The notes beneath the pieces are model-generated. The model saw only the letters and a program-made list of their open reading frames with translations. It ran no database searches and was not told the origin of the DNA. From Desulfonatronospira sp. (lineage in GTDB: Bacteria; Desulfobacterota; Desulfovibrionia; Desulfovibrionales; Desulfonatronovibrionaceae): a stretch of DNA of 6,081 bases. Of the stretch, positions 5,755 to 6,081 are shown in pieces. Position 1 is the first letter of the stretch. Every line of letters begins with the position of its first letter. Both the position numbers and the translations under genes were made by a program. The stretch is taken from positions 1-6,081 of the forward strand of contig PWSL01000292.1 in the NCBI GenBank assembly GCA_003563255.1, given 5' to 3'.

Positions 5755-5859
5755 CAGGCCGCATTAGAAATGATTAGAAGGGATTTGAAGCAGCCCCTGT
5801 AATCGGGGCAAAGATATCCCACGGCCTGCAAATCTTTATAATACCATTTGCAGGCTTTT
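5755..5859 (+). other. Structured segment with alternative pairings (candidate RNA element)
   Basis: CAGGCCG (5755-5761) is complementary to CGGCCTG (5822-5828). This outer stem encloses GGGAT/ATCCC (5780-5784 with 5816-5820) and GCCCC/GGGGC (5793-5797 with 5805-5809, loop of 7). The strand 5824-5828 is also part of a 10-bp terminator-like stem (5824-5833 with 5846-5855), so the two folds exclude each other. This is the layout of a transcription attenuator or riboswitch on the plus strand. The segment matches no riboswitch class I can recognise, and no plus-strand gene follows inside the window, so function is speculative. The stems exist equally on the minus strand. Confidence 0.4.
5824..5859 (+). 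terminator. Terminator-like hairpin, plus strand
   Basis: GCCTGCAAAT (5824-5833) and ATTTGCAGGC (5846-5855) form a perfect 10-bp stem with a 12-nt loop, followed by TTTTG. The T-run is short, so termination would be moderate. The left strand competes with an upstream complementary stretch at 5755-5761. Confidence 0.5.
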
Positions 5860-5864
5860 GTAAA
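5835..5864 (-). promoter_or_regulatory. Possible sigma-70-type promoter for AMMECR1-cheW
   Basis: The minus strand carries TTTACA (5864-5859) and, 17 nt later, TTATAA (5841-5836), within TATTATAAA. It would give a leader of roughly 280 nt running through the structured segment and a REP element before the AMMECR1 ATG at 5553. The -10 lies in the loop of the terminator-like hairpin, so it may be chance A/T richness. Confidence 0.3.
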
Positions 5865-5912
5865 CGTTAGATTTTGATTAAAATGGACAGGTCGAATTGT
5901 TTAGGTGTGTCG

Positions 5913-5948
5913 TTAGCACAAATTTCGGAACAACATGTTGGTCGTTAA
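5913..5948 (+). repeat. 36-bp inverted repeat, right member
   Basis: This is the reverse complement of 4482-4517 with one mismatch, the first 30 bp from the outer end (5919-5948) being perfect. It contains CAACATGTTG (5931-5940). It forms the right block of the composite repeat and is the distal boundary of the segment holding AMMECR1 and cheW. Confidence 0.9.
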
Positions 5949-5972
5949 GAAAACATTGTGCTTGCATGTTTG

Positions 5973-6053
5973 TGGGGACAGCGCGCACCAGCACTTATTT
6001 TTTTATTGAACAAGAAACAGATTAGAAAAATAAGTGCCGGGAGAGCCAGTCCC
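5973..6053. repeat. REP-type inverted repeat at the right end of the window
   Basis: Left arm 5973-6004 (TGGGGACAGCGCGCACCAGC, then ACTTATTTTTTT) pairs imperfectly with right arm 6026-6053 (AAAAATAAGTGCCGGGAGAG, then CCAGTCCC). The pairing is strongest in the AAAATAAGTGC core and the outer GGGAC/GTCCC. The right arm resembles the reverse complement of 2-30. Confidence 0.75.
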
Positions 6054-6081
6054 AGTGCTCAACGCGTCCTGCAAGGGTTGA

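Larger units (their letters stand above)
5721..5948 (+). repeat. Composite repeat, long version with extra interior
   Basis: The left block, 5721-5760 (starts GATAAGAGCACTTCTTTATC), matches 4205-4168 in reverse complement. The right block, 5913-5948, matches 4517-4482 with one mismatch and 4163-4128 at 28 of 36 positions. Between them lie 152 bp (5761-5912) absent from the short version, which contain nested stems and a terminator-like hairpin. The ends define a repeat family with at least two versions and one isolated right block in this window. Confidence 0.75.
5554..6081. other. Gene-free region upstream of the AMMECR1-cheW unit
   Basis: No credible gene is seen here. The region contains a REP-type inverted repeat (5634-5715), the long version of the composite repeat (5721-5948) with a structured interior, and a further REP-type inverted repeat (5973-6053). 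Up to the window end no start of a following gene is evident on the plus strand. A 22-codon frame at 5883-5951 lacks a ribosome binding site and runs through a repeat. Confidence 0.75.

Noticed and set aside
5883..5951. 22-codon plus-strand open frame starting MDRSN
   Set aside because: No Shine-Dalgarno sequence, and its second half is the 36-bp inverted repeat.
1..6081. CRISPR array
   Set aside because: The repeats are palindromic and dispersed, with no regular repeat-spacer spacing and no cas genes.

Overview
The window is an accessory-rich stretch of a bacterial chromosome carrying chemotaxis and signalling genes, all on the minus strand, with intergenic spaces filled by several families of palindromic repeats. 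The mix of a SpoIIE-type response regulator, a small HATPase, CheB, CheR and CheW, AMMECR1, and dense REP-like palindromes is most like Deltaproteobacteria/Desulfobacterota (for example Desulfovibrionales). That placement is an inference from gene content and style; no rRNA or other phylogenetic marker is present.

Layout in window order: 1-339 holds REP-type palindromes and a four-hairpin composite repeat. 340-3881 is a tightly overlapping four-gene operon, transcribed right to left: response regulator-PP2C phosphatase (3881-2745), RsbW-like ATP-binding protein (2745-2251), cheB (2261-1176) and cheR (1179-340). Its junctions overlap by 1, 11 and 4 nt, which suggests translational coupling. 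3882-4521 is non-coding and repeat-rich. It includes an inverted second copy of the four-hairpin element and a probable minus-strand terminator downstream of cheW. 4522-5553 is a second minus-strand unit, AMMECR1-domain protein then cheW, separated by 20 nt. 5554-6081 is again non-coding, with two REP-type inverted repeats and a structured segment of about 100 nt.

Functionally, CheB and CheR would set receptor methylation and CheW would couple receptors to CheA. No receptor, CheA or CheY is in the window. The first two genes of the operon encode a phosphatase and a kinase-like ATPase of the partner-switching type (as in RsbU/RsbW), but no STAS-domain antagonist is present. An output that joins phosphorelay input to a partner switch, co-expressed with chemotaxis adaptation enzymes, is the most interesting gene-level reading.

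At the DNA level the clearest unexplained structure is a set of nested inverted repeats around the AMMECR1-cheW unit (4482-4517 with 5913-5948; 4168-4205 with 5721-5760). One copy of this composite repeat carries about 150 bp of extra sequence that can fold in two mutually exclusive ways, one of them terminator-like. No transposase, CRISPR array, tRNA or rRNA was recognised.
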